DNA from: Pedobacter petrophilus
GTDB lineage: Bacteria > Bacteroidota > Bacteroidia > Sphingobacteriales > Sphingobacteriaceae
Assembly (NCBI RefSeq): GCF_009674725.1
Contig: NZ_WKKH01000008.1
Span: 62,001-126,000 of the forward strand
DNA length: 64,000 bases
Reading direction: 5' to 3'
Under the pieces are notes generated by a model that saw only the letters and a list, made by a program, of their open reading frames with translations, searched no databases and was not told the DNA's origin. This document shows positions 1 to 8,590 of the stretch, piece after piece (positions within the stretch are counted from its first letter, which is position 1; every line of letters begins with the position of its first letter). A program made the position numbers and the translations under genes.

Positions 1-147
1 TTTAATAATGAGCCTACGCCTTTGGCAGAAATTTTGACTCACCCAAAAATCTCTTTGACTCCACACATCGGGGCTTCTACAAATGAAGCGCAAGAACGTA
101 TTGGTACAGAACTTGCGACTTTAATTATTGAGCATTTTAAGAAATAG
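1..147 (+). CDS. D-2-hydroxyacid dehydrogenase, C-terminal end only (SerA-like)
   Basis: Only the last 48 codons are inside the window; the gene begins upstream. The readable tail contains TPHIGASTNEAQERIG, the conserved end of the NAD-binding domain of D-2-hydroxyacid dehydrogenases. The His in PHIGA corresponds to the catalytic His of the family, and the ASTNEAQ stretch is typical of D-3-phosphoglycerate dehydrogenase (first step of serine synthesis). The protein stops about 25 residues after the His, so this would be the short form without an ACT regulatory domain. Assignment to SerA rather than another hydroxyacid dehydrogenase is an inference from this tail. A strong terminator follows within 10 nt. 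Confidence 0.75.
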   Translation, partial: FNNEPTPLAEILTHPKISLTPHIGASTNEAQERIGTELATLIIEHFKK

Positions 148-156
148 TTTATTTTG

Positions 157-190
157 GCGTTACTAACCTGAAATGTTAGTAACGCTTTTT
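157..190 (+). terminator. Rho-independent terminator of the hydroxyacid dehydrogenase gene
   Basis: A perfect 11-bp stem (GCGTTACTAAC with its complement) closes a 7-nt loop and is followed by five T residues, 9 nt after the stop codon. Confidence 0.85.
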
Positions 191-317
191 CTAATCTAAA
201 GCGTTCGTTAATACCCAGTAACGATAACCCAAAATGGCTTTTTGGAAAGTAGTCAACTTATTTGGGTCTTTCTGATATAAGCTTGGCAAAATAATTTTAT
301 TTATTCTGGCCAGGATT

Positions 318-833
318 TTAAATATTCCCTTTTTCATAACGCTGAAGTTTATTATTAAAGAAAAAGAACATCGCTATTATGATCAGAATCAAAACGATGA
401 TAATGTATGTTGAAATCCCATATCCATCTTGCTTAGCTTCTTTTTGAAGTGCCGAATTTTGATCCTGAAGTTTCTTAATGGTTTGCATGTAACCTTCAAT
501 CCGATCCTGGGAATGATCTGCAACCGCTACCTTTTGCTGGTTTTGCAAATCCTTATATTCCATCAAAATTTTCAACTCTTTAAAAATGTTGTTATCCGTC
601 AAAACTACCTGGCGAAGGATTTCATTTGAATTTTTGATATCCTTCTTCGTTTGCCAACCAAATATCCCGGTTCGTTGATTCAAACTCTCATCATATTGTC
701 CGAACCTTTCACTCCGTTCTGTAAGTAGCGTATTTACTTTAACCCGTTGAGAAGCATAAGCGGAAGTATCTTGTTGCGCAAACGCCTGAAGATGAATCAA
801 TAAAACAGCGCACAAATAGATGTATTTTTTCAT
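318..833 (-). CDS. Exported hypothetical protein with C-terminal membrane anchor
   Basis: I do not recognise the family. The 171-residue product has a signal peptide (residues 1-19, ending AFAQ). A charged, mostly helical region with probable coiled-coil character follows (about 40-135, rich in Q, K, E and D). One hydrophobic segment (about 144-160) precedes a short basic tail ending QRYEKGNI. This predicts a periplasmic helical domain anchored in the inner membrane by its C-terminus. The gene stands alone, with about 170 nt to the gene on the left and 250 nt to the one on the right. Its role is unknown. Confidence 0.75.
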   Translation of the reverse strand: MKKYIYLCAVLLIHLQAFAQQDTSAYASQRVKVNTLLTERSERFGQYDESLNQRTGIFGWQTKKDIKNSNEILRQVVLTDNNIFKELKILMEYKDLQNQQKVAVADHSQDRIEGYMQTIKKLQDQNSALQKEAKQDGYGISTYIIIVLILIIIAMFFFFNNKLQRYEKGNI

Positions 834-1084
834 GTTCTATAAACGTAAAAAGAGTATAAGTTGTTTGGAATGGTTAATTAGTTAGTTCATTAGCCATTGG
901 TTCATTTAACCTGACGCCTATTTATGCTTCCATTATTGAGCGTTGCGAGGCAATGACTAATATTATGTTGAATTTTGCTTTAACCGGCTAATCTAATGAC
1001 TATTAAGCAAGTGGACCTTTCAGCTTTAATCTTTAGCCTTTAAGTTTGCTTTTTTCAAATGAACTACTGAACCAATGAATTTAC

Positions 1085-1864
1085 TTACGAATGAAATTCT
1101 ACCCTAACGATATCGCCCAGATGCAGGCCGAGTAATCCGCTGGCTTTACCTTTGTTAATTGCAATTTCCAGGTGGTTACTAATGCCGAACAAGCATAATT
1201 TCTCACCTTCCTGAACCTCATTATAATGCCAGCTTAACTGTGTAATGGTTTCACTCTTCCTGAAGTATAGAGTGAAGTCGCGATTTTTTTGAATTTTAGT
1301 GAACAGATCTTTTGTGATATTGGTAATTACATTGCAAAAAGTATCAATATAAACTACACTTCCACGAATGATATCACGCTCGATAACAGGATGTAAAAGC
1401 ATCTTCTGCTCAATTTCTGCTACAGGTAAACCAATGTCTTTTAACCTGCCGCCTTTGGCCAAGTGTGTAGCTGCTTTTACAAAAATATCTACAAGTGGAA
1501 AATGAAGATATTTCAAATCCTGCATGATGTTTAATTCTACCACATCTTCAGGTACATCATCAAAAAGCAAAGAAAAAATACCGTTGTCTGCCCCAACGAA
1601 ATAATGATCACGGTGCTTGATTGCAATGTATTTCGTGTTCTCGCTGTATACCGAATCAATGCCGATTAAGTGTACGGTGTTCTTCGGAAAATAAGGGTAG
1701 GCATTTTTTAGAACGAAAGCCGCATAGGAAATGTTAAATGACGGAACCTCATGGGTAATATCAACTAAATTAACATTAGGCATAAGACTTAGCAGACTAC
1801 CTTTAAGGGCACTCTGGTAAAAATCTTTCGAACCTAAATCTGTTGTTAAAGTAATTATACCCAT
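1085..1864 (-). CDS. SAM hydroxide adenosyltransferase (SAM hydrolase, DUF62 family)
   Basis: This 259-residue protein belongs to the family that hydrolyses S-adenosylmethionine to adenosine and methionine, related to fluorinase/chlorinase. The N-terminus MGIITLTTDLGSKDFY carries the family's TDxG signature. VDITHEVPSF and FVGADNGIFSLL are further family motifs, and the C-terminal domain is a beta-barrel-like region (about 165-259). An in-frame ATG 20 codons upstream exists, but the extension has no family similarity, so the start is set at 1864. It is divergent from phoH. The physiological role of these enzymes in Bacteroidota is not established. Confidence 0.88.
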   Translation of the reverse strand: MGIITLTTDLGSKDFYQSALKGSLLSLMPNVNLVDITHEVPSFNISYAAFVLKNAYPYFPKNTVHLIGIDSVYSENTKYIAIKHRDHYFVGADNGIFSLLFDDVPEDVVELNIMQDLKYLHFPLVDIFVKAATHLAKGGRLKDIGLPVAEIEQKMLLHPVIERDIIRGSVVYIDTFCNVITNITKDLFTKIQKNRDFTLYFRKSETITQLSWHYNEVQEGEKLCLFGISNHLEIAINKGKASGLLGLHLGDIVRVEFHS

Positions 1865-1967
1865 TAAAAATTCAATATTATTGCTTATTCTTGTGTAGAG
1901 GCCTAAGCGTCTGCAAATATTCAAATTTTAATTAATATACCCCGATAACTTTTTAAAATACTACAGT

Positions 1968-2927
1968 TTGAACGAATTAAAATTAACTCTGGATACCGTA
2001 AATCCTGCTCACTTCTGGGGAGCAAACAATGAGAATTACGAAATGATTAAAGGTGCTTTCGCGAAGTTGAAACTGGTTGCGAGAGGGAGTGAGATTAAGG
2101 TTCTCGGTGATGAACAGGAACTTAAGGCTTTCGAAGATAAATTCAGTCAGCTGGTTACACACCTCGAAAAATACAGTTCACTTACCAATAATGATGTAGA
2201 ATCTATATTAGGTGCCAAAGCAAATGGTGTAGTGAAAAAAGATGTTGAACAACCTACCGGAGGAGGTGGAGAAGTGATCGTTTTCGGTACAAATGGACTA
2301 TTGGTTAAAGCCAGAACTGCAAATCAGCGCAGAATGGTAAGCAGTATAGCAAAAAATGATATTCTTTTTGCTATAGGACCTGCAGGAACCGGTAAAACTT
2401 ATACCGCGGTTGCTTTAGCCGTTCGTGCATTGAAAAACAAAGAAATTAAAAGGATTATTTTAACACGACCTGCGGTAGAGGCAGGGGAGAACCTGGGATT
2501 TTTACCTGGCGATTTAAAAGAAAAGATCGATCCTTATTTGCGTCCGCTATACGATGCACTGGATGATATGATCCCGGCAGAAAAGCTGAAATTCTATATT
2601 GAAAACCGAACAATTGAGATTGCGCCGCTGGCATTTATGCGTGGACGAACGCTAGATAATTGCTTTGTGATCCTTGATGAGGCGCAGAATGCAACGGATA
2701 TGCAGTTAAAGATGTTTTTAACACGTATGGGCCCAACTGCAAAATTTATCGTTACGGGTGATGTTACACAAATTGATTTACCTAAAAAACAAATGTCGGG
2801 CTTATTTAATGGCCTAAGAATTTTGGAAGACATTAAAGGAATTGATATTATCTATCTAAGCGGAGAAGATGTTGTGCGCCATAAATTGGTTAAAGATATC
2901 TTAAGGGCTTACGGTGATATTCAGTAA
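1968..2927 (+). CDS. phoH: PhoH-like ATPase
   Basis: The 319-residue product is a PhoH-family P-loop ATPase of the form often linked to RNA metabolism and the ybeY neighbourhood. An N-terminal domain of about 100 residues precedes the ATPase core. Walker A is GPAGTGKT (137-144) and Walker B is VILDEAQ (234-240), followed by the sensor-like IVTGDVTQID. The start codon is TTG; this start gives the usual family N-terminus. The gene is monocistronic: an imperfect hairpin lies about 25 nt past the stop and purC follows after 162 nt. Its precise cellular role is not resolved by the sequence. Confidence 0.92.
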   Translation: MNELKLTLDTVNPAHFWGANNENYEMIKGAFAKLKLVARGSEIKVLGDEQELKAFEDKFSQLVTHLEKYSSLTNNDVESILGAKANGVVKKDVEQPTGGGGEVIVFGTNGLLVKARTANQRRMVSSIAKNDILFAIGPAGTGKTYTAVALAVRALKNKEIKRIILTRPAVEAGENLGFLPGDLKEKIDPYLRPLYDALDDMIPAEKLKFYIENRTIEIAPLAFMRGRTLDNCFVILDEAQNATDMQLKMFLTRMGPTAKFIVTGDVTQIDLPKKQMSGLFNGLRILEDIKGIDIIYLSGEDVVRHKLVKDILRAYGDIQ

Positions 2928-2934
2928 AAAATAG

Positions 2935-3066
2935 TCTTTAGTCTGAAGTCCAAAGTCCAATGTCTTGAGTTGTTTTTTAGAGAAAACAACGAAGACTTTG
3001 GACTTTTTCATTTAATAACCGCCTACCGACTTTAGACTAGGGACTCCGGACTTCCGACTTCCCAAG
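2935..3066. repeat. AGTC/GACTT-rich intergenic repeat
   Basis: The phoH-purC gap is dominated by degenerate decamers of the type AGTCTGAAGTCC or GACTTTAGACT. About six occur before the hairpin loop or in its arms, and about five more (3028-3061) read GACTTTAGACTAGGGACTCC and continue with CGGACTTCCGACTT. It codes for nothing visible. Confidence 0.6.
2954..3010 (+). terminator. Long imperfect hairpin with T-run downstream of phoH
   Basis: Two arms of about 22 nt (beginning AGTCCAATGTCTTGAG and ending AAGACTTTGGACT) pair with one or two mismatches around a 6-nt loop, and TTTTT follows. The arms are built from the AGTC/GACT words that fill this intergenic region. Confidence 0.65.
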
Positions 3067-3089
3067 TTTTTTCCTATTTTTATGCCCTC

Positions 3090-4034
3090 ATGAAAGCACT
3101 AAAAGAAACTCATTTCAATTTTCCCAATCAGAGCAATTATTATAAAGGTAAAGTACGCGACGTATACACCATATCCGATAAATTTATGGTGATGGTGGTA
3201 TCAGATCGTATTTCTGCATTTGATGTTGTATTGCCTGAAGCTATTCCTTTCAAAGGCCAGGTGTTAAACCAGATTGCTGCAAAATTTTTATCTGCTACGC
3301 AGGATATTGTTCCTAACTGGGTATTAGATGTCCCGGATCCGATGGTTACGATTGGCCGCATTTGCGAACCTTTCAAAGTGGAAATGGTAATACGCGGTTA
3401 TCTTGCAGGCCATGCATGGCGGGAGTACAGTGCAGGTAAACGCACCGTGTGTGGTGTTTCATTACCGGAAGGTTTAAAAGAAAATGATAAATTACCTCAG
3501 CCGATTATTACCCCCACAACAAAAGCATCGGTAGGTCATGATGAAGATATTTCGAGAGAAGATATTTTAGCAAAAGGAATTGTATCCTTAACTGATTACG
3601 AAAAACTGGAACAATATACATTTGATTTATACCATAGAGGAACTGAAATTGCAGCGAAAAGCGGATTGATCTTAGTGGATACCAAATATGAATTCGGCAA
3701 GGCAGATGGCGTAATTTACTTAATTGATGAAATTCATACACCAGATTCTTCCCGTTATTTCTATGCTGAAGGATATCAGGAACGTCAAAATACTAATGAA
3801 CCACAAAAGCAACTGTCGAAGGAGTTTGTAAGAAAGTGGTTAATCGAAAATGGTTTTCAAGGGAAAGACGGTCAGGTGATTCCGGAAATGACACCTGATA
3901 TCGTTAGTTCAATCTCTGAACGGTATATAGAACTTTACGAGCAAATTGTAGGGGAGTCTTTTGTGAAAGCGGATGCCGATGCAATTTCAAACCGCATTGA
4001 AACGAATGTTTTAAAGGCCCTTGAAACACTTTAG
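3090..4034 (+). CDS. purC: Phosphoribosylaminoimidazole-succinocarboxamide synthase (SAICAR synthase)
   Basis: It ligates aspartate to CAIR using ATP in de novo purine synthesis (EC 6.3.2.6). At 314 residues it is the longer, yeast-like form. Visible family motifs are GKVRDVY (20-26), SDRISAFD (38-45), [18 protein letters not shown] followed by GHDE, and LVDTKYEFG. The ATG start sits 8 nt after TATTTTTA, a near match to the -7 box. It is separate from purE and purK, which lie together at 49-51 kb, so the purine pathway is split here. Confidence 0.96.
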   Translation: MKALKETHFNFPNQSNYYKGKVRDVYTISDKFMVMVVSDRISAFDVVLPEAIPFKGQVLNQIAAKFLSATQDIVPNWVLDVPDPMVTIGRICEPFKVEMVIRGYLAGHAWREYSAGKRTVCGVSLPEGLKENDKLPQPIITPTTKASVGHDEDISREDILAKGIVSLTDYEKLEQYTFDLYHRGTEIAAKSGLILVDTKYEFGKADGVIYLIDEIHTPDSSRYFYAEGYQERQNTNEPQKQLSKEFVRKWLIENGFQGKDGQVIPEMTPDIVSSISERYIELYEQIVGESFVKADADAISNRIETNVLKALETL

Positions 4035-4079
4035 TATTCGAAAGAAATTTATACTTTAGTAAAATAAAGATTAAAAAGC

Positions 4080-4457
4080 ATGAAATTTTCAGTAGATAAA
4101 CACGATAAATACGTAACCCTGGAATTAAAAGAACCCAGGTTTACGAATGAGATTGCACCAGGGGTTAAATCGGAATTGTATTTGCTTAATGCAGAAGGGT
4201 TTAAAAATATTATTGTAGATCTAAGCCATATTAAGGAATGCAATGATGCTCAAGATTTGAGTTGTCTGTTAGTTGGGGATCGGCTTTGCAAATCGGCAGG
4301 TGGGTTATTTATCGTAACCGGGATTAATGATGAAATTGCACCTATTATCGAATTGTCAAACATATTCCAATCTGTAATGTTTGTTAATACATTAGAAGAA
4401 GCTACCGATTTTATCTTTATGGATGAGTTGGAAAAGGAATTCAGAGGCGATAAATAA
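4080..4457 (+). CDS. STAS-domain protein lacking the phosphorylatable serine
   Basis: The 125-residue product covers a single STAS domain, the fold of anti-sigma-factor antagonists. The core IIVDLSHIKECNDAQDL (44-60) aligns with the DLS...DSSGLG motif of SpoIIAA. Where SpoIIAA has the phosphorylated Ser after the Asp, this protein has D56-A57-Q58, so the standard phospho-switch is absent. The remaining sheet/helix pattern (GGLFIVTGIND and the C-terminal helix) is complete. It is followed by a terminator and then rnz. No anti-sigma kinase lies nearby. It may be a scaffold or a partner-binding protein; the function is not known. Confidence 0.75.
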   Translation: MKFSVDKHDKYVTLELKEPRFTNEIAPGVKSELYLLNAEGFKNIIVDLSHIKECNDAQDLSCLLVGDRLCKSAGGLFIVTGINDEIAPIIELSNIFQSVMFVNTLEEATDFIFMDELEKEFRGDK

Positions 4458-4482
4458 TCAATATTTTTTTACAGCACTATAG

Positions 4483-4514
4483 CCTCGTAGTTTTTAAAAT
4501 CTACGAGGTTTTTT
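4483..4514 (+). terminator. Terminator-like hairpin between the STAS gene and rnz
   Basis: The arms CCTCGTAG and CTACGAGG close a 10-nt loop and are followed by six T. The T-run ends only 13 nt before the rnz start codon, so it could act as a terminator or as an attenuator in the rnz leader. Confidence 0.75.
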
Positions 4515-4527
4515 ATATCATACCATT

Positions 4528-5433
4528 ATGAAATTTGAAGTTACAATTCTTGGAAGTAGTTCAGCAACGCCTGTTTTTAATAGGAATCCATCTGCTCAGC
4601 TTTTGAATTGTAACGAAAAATATTACCTGATTGATTGTGGTGAGGGAACGCAGCAACAGCTTACCAAGTATAATCTCAAGGCCGCCCGCATAGATCATAT
4701 TTTTATCAGTCACTTACACGGCGACCATTATTTTGGTTTGATTGGATTACTTTCAAGCCTCCACCTAAACGGCCGGATAAAGCCCATGCATATTTTTGGG
4801 CCGAAGCCTCTTTTAGAAATTCTCGAAATTCAGTTTAAATATTCAGATACGGTTTTAAGATACCCAATTGAATTTACGCCAATTGAAGCTGATGAATCAC
4901 GACATATTTTTTCGAACCAGGACCTGGATGTTAAAACTATTGTTTTGAATCATCGAATCCCAACTACCGGATTTGTATTTGAGCAGAAACCGAGACAGCG
5001 GAAATTAGTTAAAGAGAAAACTGACGAAATTCCGATGGCTTACTATGCGGCATTGAAAAAAGGTATAGATGTAGAGCAGCCCGATGGAACCATCCTGAAA
5101 AGTGGAGATTATACCACTCCTGCTGATGCGCCGAGATCATATGCTTATTGCTCTGATACGATGTACGATGAGCGTTATTTCGAGACCATAAAAGGTTGTG
5201 ATACGTTATATCATGAAGCAACGTTCATGCACGAGCTTTTAGATCGGGCGAATGAAACGCACCATACAACGGCCAAACAGGCAGGTGAGATCGCCAGAGA
5301 CAATGGAATTACTAAACTGTTGATCGGACATTTTTCTTCGCGTTATAAAACCTTACAAATGCTTTTAGAAGAAGCACAGTCTGTTTTCGAAAATACAGAA
5401 TTAGCAGTCGAGGGTAGAACTTTTCAGCTTTAG
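4528..5433 (+). CDS. rnz: Ribonuclease Z (tRNase Z, 3' tRNA processing)
   Basis: The endoribonuclease removes the 3' trailer of tRNA precursors (EC 3.1.26.11). At 301 residues it is the short form. The metallo-beta-lactamase Zn motif is SHLHGDH (61-67). The N-terminus LGSSSATP is the usual tRNase Z opening. The exosite insert lies around 150-200, the Asp ligand is in AYCSDT, and the late His motifs are YHEATF and IGHFSSRY. It starts 13 nt after a hairpin with a T-run, leaving no space for a separate promoter between the two. It is a single-gene unit; 330 nt without a gene follow. Confidence 0.95.
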   Translation: MKFEVTILGSSSATPVFNRNPSAQLLNCNEKYYLIDCGEGTQQQLTKYNLKAARIDHIFISHLHGDHYFGLIGLLSSLHLNGRIKPMHIFGPKPLLEILEIQFKYSDTVLRYPIEFTPIEADESRHIFSNQDLDVKTIVLNHRIPTTGFVFEQKPRQRKLVKEKTDEIPMAYYAALKKGIDVEQPDGTILKSGDYTTPADAPRSYAYCSDTMYDERYFETIKGCDTLYHEATFMHELLDRANETHHTTAKQAGEIARDNGITKLLIGHFSSRYKTLQMLLEEAQSVFENTELAVEGRTFQL

Positions 5434-5709
5434 ATTATTTCATTTTTACCACAAGTACATAGAGAAAAGCTACAGTGGGCACACCGTTGGGTGCAGATTA
5501 ATTATTTACATATAGTCTGCGTTTATCTTCTTAAATCTGGGGAGCTCCCATGGCTAAGTTATCCCCACTGATCGCGCTAATCAAGCAGGGTTAATTTCAT
5601 CGTTCAAAGATTCTTCATTGCATTCAGGATAACAAAAGAACTGAGCTAATATTTCCATAAAATCTGTTTTTCCGTGGTAAAAGAAACTACGCACTAGAAT
5701 TCTTGTCAC
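5434..5709. other. Intergenic region without a gene
   Basis: I see no gene or RNA here. The stretch around 5604-5640 (AAAGATTCTTCATTGC followed by ATTCAGGATAACAAA) resembles the dispersed Bacteroidota intergenic sequence of the GATTCTTCACTxCGTTCAGAATGAC type, in a degenerate form. The rest is unassigned. Confidence 0.4.
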
Positions 5710-5744
5710 AAAAAAAGCCTTACAATTTAAAACTGCAAGGCTTT
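5710..5744 (-). terminator. Terminator of the MlaD/Mce gene
   Basis: Read on the minus strand, AAAGCCTTGCA pairs with TGTAAGGCTTT (one wobble) around a 9-10-nt loop and runs into seven T. It lies 22 nt after the stop codon. Confidence 0.8.
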
Positions 5745-5765
5745 CAGCATATATAGAAATTTCTA

Positions 5766-6719
5766 TTACTTATCTTTTTTGTTCCCTCCACCAAAAACGG
5801 AGAAGTGTACATAACGTTTAGGATTTGCTTTTAAATCGATCATCAACTCATCAAGATTTTTAGATGCACTATTAAGATTATTATACATCTTATCGTCGTT
5901 AAGCAGTAAGCCTAAACTTCCTTTACCTTCTTTAATGCCTGAGATAACGCTTTGCAGATCACCAATTGCACTATTTGCTTTATCTAACGTCTCCTTGAAA
6001 TTCGCAGCTGCAAATTTGTCTGTTACCGTGTTAATGTTGGTTAAGATATCGCTGATTTTTTTATTGTTGTTATTTAAATTAGCAGTGATGCCTTCAACGT
6101 TTTTAAAAATCGCTTCAATGCGCGCACTTTCAGATCCTACTAAACCATCTACTTTCTTTGATGTTGTTTCTAACGAAGCAAGAGTCCCGGCAATGCTGTT
6201 GAAACTTTTGTCTACGTTTTTCTGGAAGTTCGGATTCAGAATGGAATTAACACTACTTAAAATAGAATCCATTTTACCAATAATAAGTTCTGCTTTCTTT
6301 TGCACTGGCTGAACCTGCTCCATTAAACCTTTCTCCACATTTGCATTTAAGGTATAGCCATCTTCTGCAATCTTCTTTGAATTACCTAATGACATTACAA
6401 TCGCTTTACTACCTAAAAGGTCTGTACCTTCTAATCTGGCGATACTATTTTCCGGAATGTCATATTTGCTGTTGATGCTTAGCGTAGCTAAAATTGTACC
6501 GCTCGGCTCTAACTGCAGCTTCGCAACACGACCAATCTGATAACCATTAATTAAAATAGGTTTAGAAACGGTTAAACCGTCAACACGTGTGTATCTTGCA
6601 AAAAGTGTAGTTTCACTAGAGAAAATGGAATTGCCTTTTAAAAAGTTATATCCAATAATTAATAAAGCAATGGCAAATGCAGCTAATATACCTACTTTGG
6701 TTTCGTTCTTAATTTTCAT
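5766..6719 (-). CDS. MlaD/Mce-family lipid-transport substrate-binding protein
   Basis: The 317-residue protein has an N-terminal membrane anchor (about 9-29). A single MCE/MlaD domain follows (about 37-115; ARYTRVDGLTVSKPILINGYQIG is the core, here cut by function into an entry strand and the GYQIG turn). A long helical region (about 130-300) then contains repeated hydrophobic heptads and resembles apolipoprotein-like helices. Such proteins carry phospholipids between inner and outer membrane with an MlaE/MlaF ABC transporter, whose genes are not seen here. It follows two murein amidase genes on the same strand (170-nt gap) and has its own -7-like box at 6791-6798. Confidence 0.88.
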   Translation of the reverse strand: MKIKNETKVGILAAFAIALLIIGYNFLKGNSIFSSETTLFARYTRVDGLTVSKPILINGYQIGRVAKLQLEPSGTILATLSINSKYDIPENSIARLEGTDLLGSKAIVMSLGNSKKIAEDGYTLNANVEKGLMEQVQPVQKKAELIIGKMDSILSSVNSILNPNFQKNVDKSFNSIAGTLASLETTSKKVDGLVGSESARIEAIFKNVEGITANLNNNNKKISDILTNINTVTDKFAAANFKETLDKANSAIGDLQSVISGIKEGKGSLGLLLNDDKMYNNLNSASKNLDELMIDLKANPKRYVHFSVFGGGNKKDK

Positions 6720-6790
6720 GTGTTTCTATTTATTGGCCGCAAATTTGTTTGTGATTCAAGATTTGGCAGAGCGCTATCATTTTTATTGTG

Positions 6791-6798
6791 CAAAGGTA
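6791..6798 (-). promoter_or_regulatory. Possible -7 box for the MlaD/Mce gene
   Basis: On the minus strand TACCTTTG matches the Bacteroidota -7 consensus TAnnTTTG, 71 nt before the start. No TTG at the expected -33 spacing was found. Confidence 0.35.
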
Positions 6799-6888
6799 TT
6801 ATAATTACATAATGTTTGCACCAACGATTTTGTTTGGTATTTGTTATAATTTTTCAATTATGAGCAAAACAACATTTATAATGCCAAA

Positions 6889-7668
6889 TTAATTTACTTC
6901 CACATCTTTCTTATACCTTTTAATAGCGGCGAGTATAGATTCGGCAATTTCGCTTTGTCCGGTACTGGAATTGATATATTTTTCTTCTTCTTTATTAGAT
7001 ATGAAACCAACTTCTGTTAAGATAGCTGGCATTCCGCATCGTTGTAATACTAAAACTCCCTGTTCTTTAACGCCTCTGCTCGCCCGTTTATCCCTGCTGA
7101 TATAGCTATTCTGAACAAATTTGGCAAATTTAATACTTTTATCCCGAAAGGTGTTTTTCAATAAAGACATCAATATAAAGGTGCCAGGTTTATTTGGGTC
7201 GTAACCATCATACTTGCTTTTATAATTCTTTTCCAATTTTATATCTGCGTTCTCCCTAATCGCTGCATCCTGTTCTTTTAAGCGATGAGACCCTGCAACC
7301 AATGTTTCTGCTCCCTTAATATGTTTATTTCCGGGAGGCATAGAGTTACAATGGATAGAAATAAATAGATCGGCATTGGCATTATTCGCAATTTCTGCCC
7401 TGCGGTACAGGTCAACATCAACATCTTTTGTTCTGGTGTAAATTACTTTTGTGCCAGGTATTTCTTCCTGGAGTTTAGCACCTAATTTTAAAGCAACTTT
7501 AAGTGCGATGTCTTTTTCTTTCGAAAAACTTCCCGAAGCACCAGGTTTTCTACCTCCATGCCCGGGATCTATTACGATGGTTTTAACTTTATATCCTTGA
7601 GCAAATAAAACCTGACCTGAGAAGAGTGTTAAGATAAAAACTGATGTGATTAGAAGTTTAATCTTCAT
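6889..7668 (-). CDS. N-acetylmuramoyl-L-alanine amidase (Amidase_3), second of two
   Basis: The secreted 259-residue Zn amidase cleaves the lactyl-amide bond between MurNAc and L-Ala in peptidoglycan. A signal peptide (1-23, ending LFAQ) is followed by one Amidase_3 domain. Zn ligands are visible in IDPGHGG, in the KEKDIAL Glu region and in SIHCNS; the catalytic Glu is in LTEVGFISN. There is no SPOR or LysM domain. It lies 40 nt after the stop of a longer paralogue and was probably produced by tandem duplication. The two genes likely share a transcript from the promoter at 8623-8630. Confidence 0.92.
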   Translation of the reverse strand: MKIKLLITSVFILTLFSGQVLFAQGYKVKTIVIDPGHGGRKPGASGSFSKEKDIALKVALKLGAKLQEEIPGTKVIYTRTKDVDVDLYRRAEIANNANADLFISIHCNSMPPGNKHIKGAETLVAGSHRLKEQDAAIRENADIKLEKNYKSKYDGYDPNKPGTFILMSLLKNTFRDKSIKFAKFVQNSYISRDKRASRGVKEQGVLVLQRCGMPAILTEVGFISNKEEEKYINSSTGQSEIAESILAAIKRYKKDVEVN

Positions 7669-7708
7669 TTTTAGGGTATTAGGATAATATTTCTGCTATC
7701 ATGAGCAA

Positions 7709-8572
7709 TTAAAATGAGGTTTCTGCTATTCGTTTATAATTTTTTATTGCTTTAATAATTCCATCCACAATCTCTTTCTGGCCTTCCGGCGAATTCATGT
7801 AGTCTTCTTCCTCCGGATTACTTACAAAACCGATTTCGGTTAAAACGGCTGGCATTGCTGCTCTTGCCAATACGGCCAGACTTTTCTCTTGTACGCCCCG
7901 GTTAATTCTTCCGGCAGCTACATATTCCTGCTGAAGTAACGATGCGAATTTTAAACTCCTGTCCCGGTTGGTTTGCTTCATTAAAGATAGCATAATATCA
8001 TTTTCAGGGGTATTGGCGATAAAACCCTCATAATTTTTCTGGTAGTTGTCTTCTAAAAACATAGCAGCATTCTCGCGTTTAATCACGTCATCCTGTTCTC
8101 CAAGTCGCCGGGTGCCGGATACAAATGTTTCAGTTCCTTTTGTTGATGTACTTTTAGCCACAATGGATCTATAAACCGGAACACTTCTTCCTTTTACCTT
8201 TTTATAATAATCCACCACACGAGATACCCTGACAGGCATATCATTTAAGTGGATGGAAATGAAAAGATCTGCTTTCGCATTGTTTGCAATATTTATCCGC
8301 TCGTATAGAGGAATAAAAATATCAGTCTCTCTCGTATAAACAATTCTGATATCTTTTATACTATCCTGAAGTGCTTTTCCTAAATTTAATGCCGTTTTCA
8401 GTGCAACATCTTTTTCTTTCGAATACACGCCATGAGTGGCGCCGTCTTTCCCCCCGTGGCCAGCATCTATAACAATTGTTTTAATTTTATATTCTTGTGC
8501 AAAGGCTTGATTATCAAATGTATTGCTAAGTGCAAAGCAAATAATAAAGGTTAAAATGGTTTTAAGATACAT
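7709..8572 (-). CDS. N-acetylmuramoyl-L-alanine amidase (Amidase_3), first of two
   Basis: The 287-residue paralogue of the next gene has the same Zn and catalytic motifs (IDAGHGG, KEKDVAL, SIHLND, LTEIGFVSN). It carries an insertion of about 30 residues after SIHLND (VVDYYKKVKGRSVPVYRS), which could shape access to the active site. The start is set at 8572 because MYLKTILTFI begins a normal signal peptide ending AFAQ. The upstream ATG at 8638 would leave 8 nt to the divergent lptD start and would place the -7 box at 8623-8630 inside the gene. Confidence 0.9.
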   Translation of the reverse strand: MYLKTILTFIICFALSNTFDNQAFAQEYKIKTIVIDAGHGGKDGATHGVYSKEKDVALKTALNLGKALQDSIKDIRIVYTRETDIFIPLYERINIANNAKADLFISIHLNDMPVRVSRVVDYYKKVKGRSVPVYRSIVAKSTSTKGTETFVSGTRRLGEQDDVIKRENAAMFLEDNYQKNYEGFIANTPENDIMLSLMKQTNRDRSLKFASLLQQEYVAAGRINRGVQEKSLAVLARAAMPAVLTEIGFVSNPEEEDYMNSPEGQKEIVDGIIKAIKNYKRIAETSF

Positions 8573-8590
8573 CAATGGTATATTTTTCAC

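Noticed and set aside
936..956. GAGCGTTGCGAGGCAATGAC resembles the CATTGCGAGG-type dispersed repeat of Bacteroidota
   Set aside because: Only a short degenerate piece with no second arm; too little to call a repeat.
4049..4243. Minus-strand frames across the STAS, phoH and purC genes
   Set aside because: They lie antisense to well-supported genes, have no signal or family features, and use unlikely codon patterns.
5550..5600. A short frame starting ATGGCTAAGTTATCC in the rnz-mce gap
   Set aside because: Only 14 codons and no supporting signal.
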